Notes under the pieces: model-generated
What the model saw: only the letters and a program-made list of their open reading frames with translations
Database searches by the model: none
What the model was told of the DNA's origin: nothing
Part shown: piece by piece, positions 52,824-60,664 of the stretch
Layout of the letters: every line of letters starts with the position of its first letter
How positions within the stretch are numbered: the first letter of the stretch is position 1
Assembly: GCA_963781195.1 (NCBI GenBank)
Contig: CAWAEZ010000011.1
Coordinates: 1 to 64,000, forward strand
DNA length: 64,000 bases
Origin: JAJPKK01 sp963781195
Lineage (GTDB): Bacteria; Pseudomonadota; Alphaproteobacteria; Rhizobiales; Xanthobacteraceae
Direction of reading: 5' to 3'
Position numbers and translations under genes: made by a program

Positions 52824-52845
52824 GATGATCCTCCCCAGGATCATC
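52824..52845. promoter_or_regulatory. Perfect 9-bp inverted repeat upstream of the carboxypeptidase gene
   Basis: GATGATCCT-CCCC-AGGATCATC lies about 50 bases before the proposed TTG start. It could be an operator or a leader hairpin; no T-tract follows on the minus strand. Confidence 0.5.
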
Positions 52846-53024
52846 CCGTCGGAACGGCGGACCGCACAGCCGTGGCCGGCGGCGTCGCGCCCTTCCACCC
52901 AATGCGATTCCTGCCTGCGAAAACGGGCGGCACCATGGCACGAAAAGCACAATAGGGTTCCAAAGTTGCCACAGAGTTAAATGTCCACAAACGTGCCCAA
53001 GGATATTGCGTTGCGAAATGATTG

Positions 53025-53052
53025 TTGACTTTTTGTGCAGTGCGGCATAACT
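53025..53052 (+). promoter_or_regulatory. Likely phasin promoter
   Basis: TTGACT (53025-53030) with a -10-like ATAACT/TAACTG 16-17 bases on, about 70 bases before the phasin start, in a locally AT-rich gap divergent from the carboxypeptidase gene. Confidence 0.5.
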
Positions 53053-53120
53053 GAAAAAGCGACGGCCTGTGAGGGTCGCGCCAACGCCATGGCCGGAAAA
53101 TACCGGCGGGAGAAACCACC

Positions 53121-53456
53121 ATGCTCAAGAATTTCGACGATGTTCAAAAGTACGGCAAGGACAACGTGGACGCGACCATGAAGGTATGGGGACAGGTGTC
53201 CAAGAGCGTTCAGGCCATCGCCGCCGAGACGGCCGACTACTCCAAGAAGTCTTTCGAAGAAGGCTCCGCGACCCTGGAAAAGCTGTTCGGCGCCAAGTCG
53301 CTCGATAAGGCCATGGAGATCCAGACCGCGTATGCAAAGTCGGCTTATGAAGGCTTCGTGGCCCAGGCGACCAAGCTCGGCGAACTCTATGCCGATCTGG
53401 CCAAGGAAACCTACAAGCCTTTCGAGAGCTTTGCCGCCAAGGCGGCCGTGAAGTAG
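53121..53456 (+). CDS. Phasin family protein
   Basis: This 111-residue amphipathic helical protein, MLKNFDDVQKYGKDNVDATMKVWGQVSKSVQAIAAETADYSKKSFEEG then FGAKSLDKAMEIQTAYAKSAYEGFVAQATKLGELYADLAKE, is typical of the phasin_2 family that coats polyhydroxyalkanoate granules. Length and the K-x-M-E-x-Q-x-x-Y-A-K-x-x-Y-E core are standard. A good ribosome-binding site (CGGGAG) precedes the ATG. No PHA synthase is in the window. Confidence 0.92.
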   Translation: MLKNFDDVQKYGKDNVDATMKVWGQVSKSVQAIAAETADYSKKSFEEGSATLEKLFGAKSLDKAMEIQTAYAKSAYEGFVAQATKLGELYADLAKETYKPFESFAAKAAVK

Positions 53457-54529
53457 CGCTGCGAAGCGCTTCGCCCACGTCGGCCTCTTGCTCTGCCGAT
53501 CGCACGTCGAGTGTCCTCGCGAGGGCGCTCGACCAGCCCCCGCGGGGCCTTTGTCATAAGTCCATTCAAGTAACCTTGCTTTGGCTCGCCGCGTCCGCGG
53601 CGCAGCCTACGACAGGCTGACGCATCCGCCGCTGGCGCCGTCGCCAGACCGTTCGCGCCCCCGTCTTGGTGCGGTGCTCCGGTCCCGTCATTGAGCCACG
53701 CCCGACTTTCCAGGCTTCGATCACAATTGTCGTTCGCGAAGGCTCGAACCCCGACGGCCCGGGCGGGAGACGTGCCGCCGCGCGGAATGGCGGGTTTGCG
53801 ACATAGATGCATTCGCAGCCGCAGCGAATATCGAGGAAGGGGACGTCTCGTGTGGCAGCGGCGCGCCGCCGATCGCCGCCTGAACCGTCGTGGCGGCCGC
53901 CGAACGTGGTCGCCTTGCCGCAAGTAGGCCACGGGTGCCGCCTCGCCGGCGATCGAGCGAGCAGCAGCCCCGCAAACACATGAACTTTAGCGAGTTGAGA
54001 AACCTTTCGCGCACGGATCGATCACGCTGTTGCAGGGGTTTCGCGTCGGGCGCCGCGCGATACCTCGGGGCCGGATGAGGTGGCGCTGCGACGGCATCCA
54101 ATCCACGCGCGAGCTTTGCCGCAGCGAAGGTTGGAGCCATCTGGGAACCGGGTGGTACCGCGCCGGGTTCTCATCACTGTCGATGCGCCGCGGCTGCGTC
54201 ATTCCCCAGGTGGGTCATTCCCAAAGCATCATCCCCAAAGTGCGTCATCCCCAAAGTGCGTCATCCCGATATGCTTTCTCATCTCACGAGGCGTCATCCG
54301 GAGCGGGACCTGCCGACATGGCATTACTTTTGCCCGTGAGAACGGCGGTCCGCGGTCGCAGTTTTGCGCACCGCCTCGACAACCAACGGGCAGGGAGGCG
54401 ACGGCAGTGGCGATTTCCGACCTGCTGCCTATCTATAGCCCTGTCGCGAGCACGCAATTTTGCACTACACCGCCGCGCCGCTTTGCGGCATGCTTGTGCC
54501 GGAACGGACGTCGAAGGCCTCTGCCATCC
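53457..54529. other. Long gene-poor stretch between phasin and clpS
   Basis: About 1.07 kb with several GC-rich shadow frames but no domain, signal or good ribosome-binding site. A G/C-rich self-complementary tract (CCCCGCGGGG, about 53537-53547) after the phasin gene followed by CCTTTGT could be its terminator. A tandem repeat array lies at 54198-54274. It could hide an unrecognised RNA or decayed gene. Confidence 0.5.
54198..54274. repeat. Five imperfect 15-16 bp tandem repeats upstream of clpS
   Basis: Units start GTCATTCCC or GTCATCCCC and the best two are GTCATCCCCAAAGTGC-like (54229-54259). The array lies 250 bases before clpS in non-coding DNA. No spacers of uniform unrelated sequence occur, so it is not a CRISPR array. 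Confidence 0.75.
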
Positions 54530-54940
54530 ATGATTACCGTCACAAACATCCCGGGCAGTTCGTCCATCACCGGCAGTTCGTCGCGGCCGGCGCGCATCGC
54601 GCCCACCGCCGCGGACGACGACCGCAAGCGCAAAGAGCCTGGTGGTCCCGGAACGGCGGTCATCACCAAGACCAAGACGCAGACCAAGAAGCCGAACCTC
54701 TATCGCGTGCTGCTTCTCAATGACGACTACACGCCGATGGAGTTCGTGGTCCACGTTCTGGAGCGGTTCTTCAACAAGGACCGCGAAGCCGCGACTCGCA
54801 TCATGCTTCTCGTCCATCACCACGGAATCGGGGAATGCGGCATTTATACGTATGAGGTCGCCGAAACCAAGGTCACGCAGGTGATGGACTTTGCCAGAAA
54901 ACATCAGCATCCTCTGCAATGCGTGATGGAGAAAAAATGA
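54530..54940 (+). CDS. clpS: ATP-dependent Clp protease adaptor ClpS
   Basis: ClpS delivers N-degron substrates to ClpAP. The core is YRVLLLNDDYTPMEFVVHVLERFFNKDREAATRIMLLVHHHGIGECGIYTYEVAETKVTQVMDFARKHQHPLQCVMEK, with NDDYTPMEFV and HHHGIGECG forming the N-end binding pocket. At 136 residues it has a Ser/Thr/Lys-rich extension of about 50 residues; start ATG 54530 is plausible but a later start is possible. clpA starts 75 bases downstream. Confidence 0.95.
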   Translation: MITVTNIPGSSSITGSSSRPARIAPTAADDDRKRKEPGGPGTAVITKTKTQTKKPNLYRVLLLNDDYTPMEFVVHVLERFFNKDREAATRIMLLVHHHGIGECGIYTYEVAETKVTQVMDFARKHQHPLQCVMEKK

Positions 54941-55015
54941 CGTTCGAGGGACGCGCCGAAAAAAAGTCATCTAGGGGGATTGAACTGCCGTGCAAACCAA
55001 CGAGATGAGATTCTG

Positions 55016-57460
55016 ATGCCCACCTTCTCGCGCAGCCTCGAGCAATCGCTTCATCGGGCATTGGCTCTCGCCAATGAACGACACCACGAGTACGCCACGC
55101 TCGAGCACTTGCTGCTCGCGCTGGTGGACGATCAGGATGCCGCGGCCGTCATGCGGGCCTGCAATGTCGATCTCGACAAGCTGCGACGAAACCTCGTCGC
55201 CTATGTGAAGTCGGAGCTCGAGAACCTCGTCACCGACGGTGGCGAAGACTCCAAGCCGACCGCCGGCTTCCAGCGCGTGATCCAGCGTGCGGTGATCCAC
55301 GTGCAATCCTCCGGACGCGAGGAGGTCACCGGCGCGAACGTGCTGGTCGCGATCTTCGCCGAGCGCGAAAGTCACGCCGCCTATTTCCTGCAGGAGCAGG
55401 AGATGACGCGCTACGATGCGGTGAACTACATCAGCCACGGCATCGCCAAGCGGCCGGGGCTCACCGAATCGCGGCCGACCCGCGGCGTCGACGAGGAGGC
55501 CGAGCAGAAGTCCGGCGAGGAGCCCAAGAAGAAGGGCGACGCGCTCGAGAATTACTGTGTGAACCTCAACAAGAAGGCGCGCGACGGCAAGATCGACCCG
55601 CTGATCGGGCGGGACTCCGAGATCAGCCGCACCATCCAGGTGCTGTGTCGCCGTCAGAAGAACAATCCGCTGTTCGTCGGCGATCCCGGCGTGGGCAAGA
55701 CCGCGATCGCCGAAGGGCTGGCGCGGCGCATCGTCCATGGCGAGGTTCCCGACGTGCTCAAGAACGCGACCGTGTTCGCGCTCGACATGGGCACGCTGCT
55801 CGCCGGAACCCGCTACCGCGGCGACTTCGAAGAGCGCCTCAAGCAGGTGATCAAGGAGATCGAGGCCTATCCGGGCGCGATCATGTTCATCGACGAAATC
55901 CACACCGTGATCGGCGCCGGCGCGACCTCCGGCGGCGCGATGGACGCGTCGAACCTGCTCAAGCCGGCGCTCGCATCGGGCACCGTGCGCTGCATCGGCT
56001 CCACGACTTATAAGGAATACCGCCAGTATTTCGAAAAGGACCGTGCACTGGTGCGGCGGTTCCAGAAGATCGACGTGAACGAGCCGAGCGTGCCGGACGC
56101 GATCGAGATCATGAAGGGCCTCAAGCCCTATTTCGAGGACTACCACAAGCTCAAATATACCAGCGAGGCGATCAAGGCGGCGGTCGAATTGTCGGCGCGC
56201 TACATCCACGACCGCAAGCTGCCGGACAAGGCGATCGACGTCATCGACGAGTCCGGCGCGGCGCAGATGCTGCTGCCCGAGAGCAAGCGCAAGAAGACCA
56301 TCGGCCTCAAGGAGATCGAGACCACCATCGCCACCATGGCGCGGATCCCGCCGAAGACCGTGTCGAAGGATGATGCCGAGGTGCTCGGCCATCTCGAAGA
56401 CACGCTCAAGCGGGTGGTCTACGGCCAGGACAAGCCGATCGAGGCGCTGTCGGCGGCCATCAAGCTGGCGCGGGCGGGCCTGCGGGAGCCGGAGAAGCCG
56501 ATCGGCTCCTACCTGTTCTCCGGGCCGACCGGCGTCGGCAAGACCGAGGTGGCAAAGCAACTCGCCGCCTCGCTCGGGGTCCAGCTGATCCGGTTCGACA
56601 TGTCCGAATACATGGAGCGGCACACGGTGTCGCGCCTCATCGGCGCGCCTCCCGGCTATGTCGGCTTCGACCAGGGCGGCCTCCTGACGGACGGCGTCGA
56701 CCAGCATCCGCACTGCGTGCTGCTGCTCGACGAGATCGAGAAGGCGCATCCGGACCTGTTCAACGTGCTCCTGCAGATCATGGACCACGGCAAGCTGACC
56801 GATCACAACGGCAAGCAGGTCGACTTCCGCAACGTGATCTTGATCATGACCACGAACGCGGGCGCTTCCGACCTCGCCAAGGCGGCGTACGGCTTCACGC
56901 GCAACAAGCGCGAAGGCGACGACGTCGAGGCGATCAACCGCCTGTTCGCCCCGGAGTTCCGCAACCGGCTCGACGCGATCGTCACCTTCGGGCATCTCAC
57001 CACCGAGATCATCGCCAAGGTGGTGGAGAAGTTCGTCTTGCAGCTCGAGGCCCAGCTCGCCGATCGCGACGTGACCATCGAGCTCTCCGACGAAGCCGCC
57101 AAGTGGCTGATCGGCCGCGGCTACGACGAGCAGATGGGCGCGCGGCCGATGGCCCGCGTGATCCAGGAGCACATCAAGAAGCCGCTCGCCGACGAGGTGC
57201 TGTTCGGCAAGCTCAAGGACGGCGGCCATGTCCGCGTGATCGTCACCAAGGACGAGGCGGGCGACGACAAGCTCGGCTTCGAATATCTCGACGGCCCGAT
57301 CACGCCCAAGCCGGAGAAGATTCCGCCCGTGCGCGCCCGCAGCAAACGCCGCAGTGGCGGTGGGGGTGGCGCGCCGCGCCGCTCCAAGCCGCCGGGCCCG
57401 AAGGGTGGTCCACCCCCGAGTCGCGGCTCGGTGCCGAAGATCCCGCTCGTCAAGGTCTGA
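55016..57460 (+). CDS. clpA: ATP-dependent Clp protease ATP-binding subunit ClpA
   Basis: This 814-residue AAA+ unfoldase pairs with ClpP. An N-terminal Clp repeat domain (TFSRSLEQSLHRALALANERHHEYATLEHLLLAL) binds ClpS. D1 has GDPGVGKT and FIDEIHTVIGAG, D2 has GPTGVGKT and LLLDEIEKAH. ATG 55016 starts at the N-domain. The C-terminus ends in a basic Gly/Pro tail (SKRRSGGGGGAPRRSKPPGPKGG) of about 50 residues, longer than in enteric ClpA. It is paired with clpS upstream and followed by a strong terminator. Confidence 0.97.
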   Translation: MPTFSRSLEQSLHRALALANERHHEYATLEHLLLALVDDQDAAAVMRACNVDLDKLRRNLVAYVKSELENLVTDGGEDSKPTAGFQRVIQRAVIHVQSSGREEVTGANVLVAIFAERESHAAYFLQEQEMTRYDAVNYISHGIAKRPGLTESRPTRGVDEEAEQKSGEEPKKKGDALENYCVNLNKKARDGKIDPLIGRDSEISRTIQVLCRRQKNNPLFVGDPGVGKTAIAEGLARRIVHGEVPDVLKNATVFALDMGTLLAGTRYRGDFEERLKQVIKEIEAYPGAIMFIDEIHTVIGAGATSGGAMDASNLLKPALASGTVRCIGSTTYKEYRQYFEKDRALVRRFQKIDVNEPSVPDAIEIMKGLKPYFEDYHKLKYTSEAIKAAVELSARYIHDRKLPDKAIDVIDESGAAQMLLPESKRKKTIGLKEIETTIATMARIPPKTVSKDDAEVLGHLEDTLKRVVYGQDKPIEALSAAIKLARAGLREPEKPIGSYLFSGPTGVGKTEVAKQLAASLGVQLIRFDMSEYMERHTVSRLIGAPPGYVGFDQGGLLTDGVDQHPHCVLLLDEIEKAHPDLFNVLLQIMDHGKLTDHNGKQVDFRNVILIMTTNAGASDLAKAAYGFTRNKREGDDVEAINRLFAPEFRNRLDAIVTFGHLTTEIIAKVVEKFVLQLEAQLADRDVTIELSDEAAKWLIGRGYDEQMGARPMARVIQEHIKKPLADEVLFGKLKDGGHVRVIVTKDEAGDDKLGFEYLDGPITPKPEKIPPVRARSKRRSGGGGGAPRRSKPPGPKGGPPPSRGSVPKIPLVKV

Positions 57461-57485
57461 CGACCGGCCCTTCCGTGAGATCATG

Positions 57486-57522
57486 AGCCCGCTCGTCAGT
57501 GCTGACGGGCGGGCTTTTCTTT
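57486..57522 (+). terminator. Rho-independent terminator after clpA
   Basis: A 14-bp stem AGCCCGCTCGTCAG / CTGACGGGCGGGCT with one G-T pair is followed by TTTCTTTT, 25 bases after the clpA stop. Confidence 0.9.
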
Positions 57523-57584
57523 TGGGGGCCTCGGCGAATGCTTGCATCGCGGAGCTGTCGGGTGGGCAAAGGCGCGCTAGCGCG

Positions 57585-58196
57585 TCACGCCTTCTTCGTC
57601 TTATGCAGCGTCGTCATGGTGTGCACCTCCCCGAGCCGGGCATAGGTCGGTCCGCCCAGCCGAGCGATCGGGTCGAGCTCGCGCGTCGTCACCTTGCCGT
57701 CCTTGAGAAGACCGTCGCGGATGTGGAACACCACCACCTCGCCGATGATGAGCCGGTTGCGGGTGCGGCCGAATTCGAGACAGTGCCGGAAGCGGCACTC
57801 CATGGCGACCGGCGCGTCGGCGAGACGCGGCACCGCGACCTCGTCGCTCGGCAGGGTCGCGAGCCCGGCCGCCGCAACCTCGCTCACCTCGGGCGGATAT
57901 TCGGCGGAGCTCTGGTGAAGCGCGTCGAGCTGCGGAAAGTCGGCGATGTGGATGACGTATTCCTCGCGGGCCAGAATGTTGCGCGCGGTGTCCTTGTAGA
58001 CGCCGCCGGTGTGGCCGAAGCTGACCGCGAGCAGCGGCGGGTAGGACGACACGCAGGTGAACATGGAGAACGGCGCCAGATTGACGCTGCCGCCGTCCGA
58101 CAGCGTCGTTACCCAGGCGATCGGCCGCGGCACCAGGACGCCGGTGATCAGCTTGTAGGTCGCTTCGGCTTCGATCTCTTTCGCTGCGATGCGCAT
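57585..58196 (-). CDS. Flavin reductase-like FMN-binding protein
   Basis: This 203-residue protein of the flavin reductase-like split-barrel family has TYKLITGVLVPRPIAWVTTLSDGGSVNLAPFSMFTCVSSYPPLLAVSF (P-R-P-I-A-W-V-T-T and N-x-A-P-x-S FMN loops) and KDTARNILAREEYVIHI. Such proteins reduce FMN/FAD with NAD(P)H or serve as small flavin components of monooxygenases. No partner oxygenase is adjacent. ATG 58196. It is convergent with clpA and divergent from azlC. Confidence 0.87.
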   Translation of the reverse strand: MRIAAKEIEAEATYKLITGVLVPRPIAWVTTLSDGGSVNLAPFSMFTCVSSYPPLLAVSFGHTGGVYKDTARNILAREEYVIHIADFPQLDALHQSSAEYPPEVSEVAAAGLATLPSDEVAVPRLADAPVAMECRFRHCLEFGRTRNRLIIGEVVVFHIRDGLLKDGKVTTRELDPIARLGGPTYARLGEVHTMTTLHKTKKA

Positions 58197-58332
58197 GACG
58201 AGGTTCCGGATTTCCCAGCGGCCTGATTGACATGGGCGCCGGCCCTGGGCAACCGCGCGGTGGCGGCACACGGCATGGCTGCGGCGCGCCCGCTTGCATT
58301 GCGCTCGCCGGCTTCCTGTGGGACAGACGCCA

Positions 58333-59082
58333 ATGTCTCCGCCTGCGGTCATGTCCCCGAAAGCCTCCGTCCCCGCCGACAGCCGTGCGGCCTATGTCGA
58401 AGGGCTCAAGGCGGCCCTGCGCTCGGTGTTCCTGCTGGTGCTCTCGGGGACCTATGTCAGCATCGGCGCGCTCGCCCACGGGCTCGGCTTTTCGCTGCCG
58501 TGGGTGGTGCTCTCGACGGTCCTCATCTGGGCGGCGCCGGCGCAGGTGATCCTGATTTCCGCGCTCGGCGCCGGGGCGCCGCCGTTGGAGGCCGGGCTCG
58601 CGGTGGGGCTGAGCGCGGTGCGCCTCCTGCCCATGGTGATCGCGCTGCTGCCGGTGCTCAAATCGGCGAAGACCCGGGCCGTCGAGCTCATCCTGCCGGC
58701 CCATCTCACTGCGGTGAGCATGTGGATAGAGGCGCTGCGCCTCGCGCCCGCGTTGCCGCGCGAGCACCGCGTCTCCTTTGCCAACGGGCTCGGCTCGGGT
58801 CTCGTCATCGCCGCGGTGATCTCGACCATCATCGGCTACCAGCTCGCGGGTGTGCTGCCGGTGCCGGTGGTCGCCGCGATGTTGTTCCTCACGCCGATGT
58901 CGTTCCTCACGGCGTCGCTGCGCAATGCGCGGCTGCTGGCGGACCGGGCGGCCTTCGTCATCGGCGTGGTGATGGGGCCGCTCCTCGCCTATGAGCAGGT
59001 CGGGCTCGACCTGTTGTGGACCGGCCTCATCGGCGGCAGCGCGGCCTATGGCCTGCACCGGCTGCGCGAGGCGATGCGATGA
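58333..59082 (+). CDS. azlC: AzlC-family branched-chain amino acid exporter, large subunit
   Basis: This 249-residue inner-membrane protein has AzlC blocks: SVFLLVLSGTYVSIGALAHGLGFSLPWVVLSTVLIWAAPAQVILISAL, GLSAVRLLPMVIALLPVL and FLTPMSFLTASLRNARLL. With AzlD it exports branched-chain amino acids or analogues such as azaleucine. The stop overlaps the azlD start (ATGA), showing coupling. Confidence 0.87.
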   Translation: MSPPAVMSPKASVPADSRAAYVEGLKAALRSVFLLVLSGTYVSIGALAHGLGFSLPWVVLSTVLIWAAPAQVILISALGAGAPPLEAGLAVGLSAVRLLPMVIALLPVLKSAKTRAVELILPAHLTAVSMWIEALRLAPALPREHRVSFANGLGSGLVIAAVISTIIGYQLAGVLPVPVVAAMLFLTPMSFLTASLRNARLLADRAAFVIGVVMGPLLAYEQVGLDLLWTGLIGGSAAYGLHRLREAMR

Positions 59083-59426
59083 GCACCGGCGTGCTCGACG
59101 GGTTGTGGCCCTATCTCGTGCTGATCGGCGTCGGTTTCCTGCCCAATGAGGTGTGGCGCATGATCGGCGTCGTCGTCTCGCATGGGATCGACGAGAACTC
59201 CGAGCTCGTCGTCTGGGTGCGTGCTGTGGCGACCGCGATCCTCACCGGCGTGGTCGCGAAGCTCATCGTGTTCGCCCCGGGGGCGCTCGCCACGGTGCCG
59301 CTGTCGATCCGCCTTGCCGCGGCCGGCGCCGGAATGGCGGCGTTCTTCCTGCTCCGGCACTCGGTGCTCGCTGGCGTTCTCGTCGGCATGCTCGGAATTC
59401 TGTTCGGCGCGTGGATAACGGGGTAG
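59079..59426 (+). CDS. azlD: AzlD-family transport protein, small subunit
   Basis: A 115-residue protein with about four membrane helices: LWPYLVLIGVGFLPNEVWRMIGVVVS, VWVRAVATAILTGVVAKLIVFAPGAL and VLAGVLVGMLGILFGAW. Its ATG lies inside the azlC stop (ATGA), the usual arrangement of the AzlCD exporter. A GNAT gene follows after three bases. Confidence 0.87.
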   Translation: MSTGVLDGLWPYLVLIGVGFLPNEVWRMIGVVVSHGIDENSELVVWVRAVATAILTGVVAKLIVFAPGALATVPLSIRLAAAGAGMAAFFLLRHSVLAGVLVGMLGILFGAWITG

Positions 59427-59429
59427 CCC

Positions 59430-59924
59430 ATGATCTTCGGAGACGATCGTCCGGTGGTCCGCGCCATGCGTGCGCAAGATGCCGCGGGCGTCGTCGAGAT
59501 GGCCCGCGCGCTGGCGGCCGCGGTGGGCGACGCCGAGCCGATGCTCACGGACTCGGACCTCGTCCGCGACGGCTCCGGGCCCGAACGTTGGTTCGACTGT
59601 CTGGTCGCGGAGATCGCCGGCCAACTCGTGGGGTATGCACTCATGTGCAGAGGGTTCGAGGCCCATACGGCCAGTCGGCGCTTGTGGCTCGGTGATTTCT
59701 ACGTGAGCCCGCAGGCCCGCCTCAGCGGAATAGGCGGCGCGCTGATGACCGCGGTTGCCCGCCACGCGCTGCAACTCGGCTGCGTGGCCGTATATTGGGA
59801 GCTCTGGCGTATGAACGTCGTCGGGGCCGCCTTCTATCGGAGACTTTGCGCTGAAGAGGCGACCGACCTTGCGGTCATGCGCTTCGACAAGAAGCGCCTG
59901 CTGGAAATCGCGGCACGCGGCTGA
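59430..59924 (+). CDS. GNAT-family N-acetyltransferase
   Basis: This 164-residue acetyltransferase has VRAMRAQDAAGVVEMARALAAAVGD, GYALMCRGFEAHTASRRLWLGDFYVSPQARLSGIGGALMTAVARHAL (acetyl-CoA loop ARLSGIG, a Q/RxxGxG variant) and VYWELWRMNVVGAAFYRRLCAEE (the N-x-x-x-x-x-F-Y motif). Immediately downstream of azlD, so probably cotranscribed. The acceptor is unknown; an amino-acid-related role would suit the operon. Confidence 0.85.
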   Translation: MIFGDDRPVVRAMRAQDAAGVVEMARALAAAVGDAEPMLTDSDLVRDGSGPERWFDCLVAEIAGQLVGYALMCRGFEAHTASRRLWLGDFYVSPQARLSGIGGALMTAVARHALQLGCVAVYWELWRMNVVGAAFYRRLCAEEATDLAVMRFDKKRLLEIAARG

Positions 59925-59992
59925 AGCAGGAAGCGCGCGGGCCGAAGATCAGGCTGCCATTGCAACGATCCGGCCCATCGCTTTGCCGAGCT

Positions 59993-60421
59993 TCACGTTT
60001 CGCGCAGCGCGGCGGCGAGCTTGAGCGCGTGCTCGGACAGCACCGCCGGCTCCTCCTTGAAGCTCGCCGCAGGCTTGAGCGCGACGCCGTCCCGGCGCGG
60101 GATCACATGGACGTGGAGATGAAACACCACCTGGCCGCCGGCGGGCTCGTTGAACTGCTGCACGGTGACGCCGTCGGCGTTGAAGACCTTCACTCCCGCC
60201 TTGGCGACTTTCTGCGCGATCTTGGCGACATGGGCGAGATCGTCGGGGTCGATGTCGAGAATACCGCGCGCCGCCGATTTGGGGATGACCAGCGTATGCC
60301 CCGGCGCGCGTGGCATGATGTCGAGGAAGGCGAACGCCCGGTCATCCGCGTAGACCTTGTAGCTCGGCAATTCGCCGCGCAGGATTTTCGCAAACACGTT
60401 GTTGGGATCATAGCTCGCCAT
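59993..60421 (-). CDS. HIT family nucleotide hydrolase/transferase
   Basis: This 142-residue HIT protein (HINT branch) starts NNVFAKILRGELPSYKVYADDRAFAFLDIMPRAPGHTLVIPK and ends with the histidine triad HLHVHVIPR, where the middle His is the catalytic nucleophile. It acts on AMP-linked or dinucleotide substrates in the cytosol. Length is typical. Confidence 0.94.
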   Translation of the reverse strand: MASYDPNNVFAKILRGELPSYKVYADDRAFAFLDIMPRAPGHTLVIPKSAARGILDIDPDDLAHVAKIAQKVAKAGVKVFNADGVTVQQFNEPAGGQVVFHLHVHVIPRRDGVALKPAASFKEEPAVLSEHALKLAAALRET

Positions 60422-60619
60422 CGCGGTCTCCTCGCCGGCGCCATCTTGCGGGCGCGCCGGCCGCCGTCAAGGCGTGCGGCCGGTCCGGTCGTCTTCGCCC
60501 TCGTTGCGCGCGGTCGTTCCGCGACACGGGCGCAGTCCGAAACCATCATTTGAGCCGCCGCGGGATTCCGGGGTCGATGCTGCGCGCCGCGCCGGAATGA
60601 CGGGAGCGTGTAGCGTTTG

Positions 60620-60664
60620 CTTGTCGCTCAAAAGCTTGCCGCTCAAAAGCTTGCCGCTCAAAAG
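60620..60664. repeat. Three 15-bp tandem repeats spanning a stop codon
   Basis: CTTGTCGCTCAAAAG followed by two exact copies of CTTGCCGCTCAAAAG. The last copy contains the stop codon of the DUF482 gene (60658-60660, minus strand), so the other copies extend its 3' untranslated region with the same end sequence. Confidence 0.85.

Noticed and set aside
54198..54274. Possible CRISPR array
   Set aside because: Units are directly abutting 15-16-bp imperfect repeats with no uniform spacers, and no cas gene is present.
54971..57547. 858-codon open frame antisense to clpA
   Set aside because: It is a high-GC shadow of clpA, with no recognisable domain and His/Asp/Arg-rich composition typical of antisense third-position bias.
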